A DNA stretch of 5,540 bases, taken from NCBI GenBank assembly GCA_015258485.1, contig JABZIF010000067.1, forward strand, positions 1 to 5,540, given 5' to 3'. Made by a program: the position numbers and the translations under genes. Under the pieces are notes generated by a model, which saw nothing but the letters and a program-made list of their open reading frames with translations, had not been told where the DNA came from and did not search any database. Below, piece by piece: positions 4,536 through 5,540 of the stretch (within the stretch, counting starts at the first letter, position 1; every line of letters starts with the position of its first letter). The stretch comes from Atopobiaceae bacterium (GTDB taxonomy: Bacteria > Actinomycetota > Coriobacteriia > Coriobacteriales > Atopobiaceae).

Positions 4536-5540
4536 CTAATCCTCTTTCTCAAGTTTTTGACGTCTTTTAGCAGCGTATCCCTCAACAATTTTTTGTTCAG
4601 AGCGCTCAAGTGAAAGCGCATCTGCTGGTACATCTTTAGTAATGCATGAACTTGCACCTACCAGTGCTCCGTCACCAATTGAGACAGGTGCAACCATCAT
4701 AGTATCGGAGCCAATAAAGACATTGTCTCCAATGTGAGTTTTAGATTTATGGTAACCGTTGTAATTACAGGTAATTGAACCGGCTCCAATATTTACACCA
4801 GTTCCCATTGTGGTATCACCAATATAGGAGAGGTGAGGAACTTTAGAACCCTCGCCGATAGTTGAATTTTTTATTTCTACGTGTGTACCAGCTTTGGCGT
4901 GAGGCATAAGATGCGTACCAGGACGTAAGTAGGCACGAGGACCACAAGTAGCAAAGTCATCAATTTGTGCACTGATGGCAACTGTTTCATCAACTGTTGC
5001 GTTATTGCCAACAGTGACGTCAGTAAGACGAGTATTTGGCCCGAGTACACATGATTCGCCGACAGAAGTTTTACCGTAGAGCATGGTCATAGGTAGGATT
5101 TCTGTATCCATACCAAGGGTAACTTCAGGGCCAATCCAAACTGAGCTTGGATCTAACATAGTGATACCCTGGCTCATCCACTGCTCATTGATACGTTCTT
5201 GCATAATACGAGTGGCTACGGCAAGTTCAGAGCGAGAATTAACGCCGAGGGCTTCTCGATAATCATTAACATGAACTGCAGCAACAGGCTCACCCTGGCT
5301 TACGTAAAGACCCACCATATCGGTGATGTAGTACTCGCCCTGGACGTTATCGTTGCCGAGAAGATCGATGTTTGCAGTCAATCTTCCGCCACAGAAGCAG
5401 TACACGCCAACGTTGCATTCACGCTCTTGTTCGCGTTGCTCTGGTGTAGCGTCTTTGTGCTCAATAATGGCAGTTACCTGGCCGTGAGAAGAAATGACGC
5501 GACCATATCCGGTTGGATCTGGGGGCGTCATTGTGAGTAC
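4536..5540 (-). CDS. glmU: Bifunctional GlmU: N-acetylglucosamine-1-phosphate uridylyltransferase / glucosamine-1-phosphate acetyltransferase (partial, 5' end missing)
   Basis: Cytoplasmic enzyme making UDP-GlcNAc for peptidoglycan and other cell-envelope polymers: it acetylates GlcN-1-P and then adds UMP. The 334 visible residues are in frame to the right edge. They begin VLTMTPPDPTGYGR, which aligns with about E. coli residue 128, so roughly 127 N-terminal residues lie outside. The Met at 5531 is therefore internal, not a start. Visible uridylyltransferase residues include the GYGR glycine, Glu of IEHKDA, QGEYYITD and Asn of GVNSR. Then comes a left-handed beta-helix of hexapeptide repeats (about residues 130-300). 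The acetyltransferase site is intact: Arg206 (YLRPG), Lys224 (VEIKN), His236 and Tyr239 (PHLSYIGD), Asn250 (VNIGAG) and Lys265 (HKSKT), spaced exactly as Arg333, Lys351, His363, Tyr366, Asn377 and Lys392 of E. coli. It is followed without a gap by prs in one operon. Confidence 0.97.
   Translation of the reverse strand, partial: VLTMTPPDPTGYGRVISSHGQVTAIIEHKDATPEQREQERECNVGVYCFCGGRLTANIDLLGNDNVQGEYYITDMVGLYVSQGEPVAAVHVNDYREALGVNSRSELAVATRIMQERINEQWMSQGITMLDPSSVWIGPEVTLGMDTEILPMTMLYGKTSVGESCVLGPNTRLTDVTVGNNATVDETVAISAQIDDFATCGPRAYLRPGTHLMPHAKAGTHVEIKNSTIGEGSKVPHLSYIGDTTMGTGVNIGAGSITCNYNGYHKSKTHIGDNVFIGSDTMMVAPVSIGDGALVGASSCITKDVPADALSLERSEQKIVEGYAAKRRQKLEKED
4541..4547 (-). promoter_or_regulatory. 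Ribosome binding site of prs inside the end of glmU
   Basis: AAAGAGG on the minus strand lies 5 nt before the prs ATG and within the last glmU codons. A ribosome finishing glmU at TAG would be placed directly on the prs start, which supports translational coupling. Confidence 0.65.

Noticed and set aside
5529..5531. Met at 5531 as the start of glmU
   Set aside because: The reading frame stays open to the window edge and the upstream codons VLT match the conserved GlmU sequence before DPTGYGR, so this Met is internal.
1..5540. Mobile elements, CRISPR arrays, tRNA or rRNA genes, or a defence-type gene cluster
   Set aside because: No transposase, regular repeat-spacer array, RNA gene signature or such protein family is visible on either strand.

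Overview
The window looks like a chromosomal segment of a low-to-moderate-GC actinobacterium. I infer class Coriobacteriia, and an Atopobium-like member (Atopobiaceae) fits best. The reasons are an actinobacterial-style PRPP synthetase (FANGEIY motif, SPDMGRAKAA segment), the glmU-prs pairing, a SudB/NfnA-type flavoprotein typical of anaerobes, strong AGGAG ribosome binding sites, and GC of roughly 33-50% in rows counted by eye. This placement is inference from remembered family features, not a database result.

Layout from left to right. (1) Bases 1-592, minus strand: the N-terminal two thirds of an NfnA/SudB-type ferredoxin:NADP+ oxidoreductase subunit, running off the left edge. (2) Bases 593-853: intergenic, with the nfnA ribosome binding site, a candidate nfnA promoter whose -10 lies between the arms of an inverted repeat, and a candidate pth terminator. 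(3) Bases 854-1477, minus: pth, peptidyl-tRNA hydrolase. (4) Bases 1478-1581: short divergent promoter region. (5) Bases 1582-2232, plus: pcp, pyrrolidone-carboxylate peptidase, from a GTG start. (6) Bases 2335-3450, plus: a secreted, probably Tat-exported lipoprotein of unknown function with two modules that each begin GVWEV; repeated ACTATAT half-sites precede it. (7) Bases 3477-3510: a 14-bp perfect hairpin between convergent genes. (8) Bases 3540-4535, minus: prs, whose start codon directly follows the stop codon of (9) glmU, 4536-5540, minus, which runs off the right edge.

The minus-strand genes are housekeeping. GlmU makes UDP-GlcNAc for the cell wall, Prs makes PRPP for nucleotide, His and Trp synthesis, Pth recycles peptidyl-tRNA, and NfnA would balance ferredoxin, NADH and NADPH pools. 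In many Gram-positive genomes glmU, prs and pth are close together on one strand. Here the plus-strand pair pcp plus lipoprotein lies between prs and pth, and this is the most notable organisational feature. I see no mobile element, CRISPR array, tRNA, rRNA or convincing new multi-gene system. The least explained item is the two-module lipoprotein with its repeated upstream half-sites.
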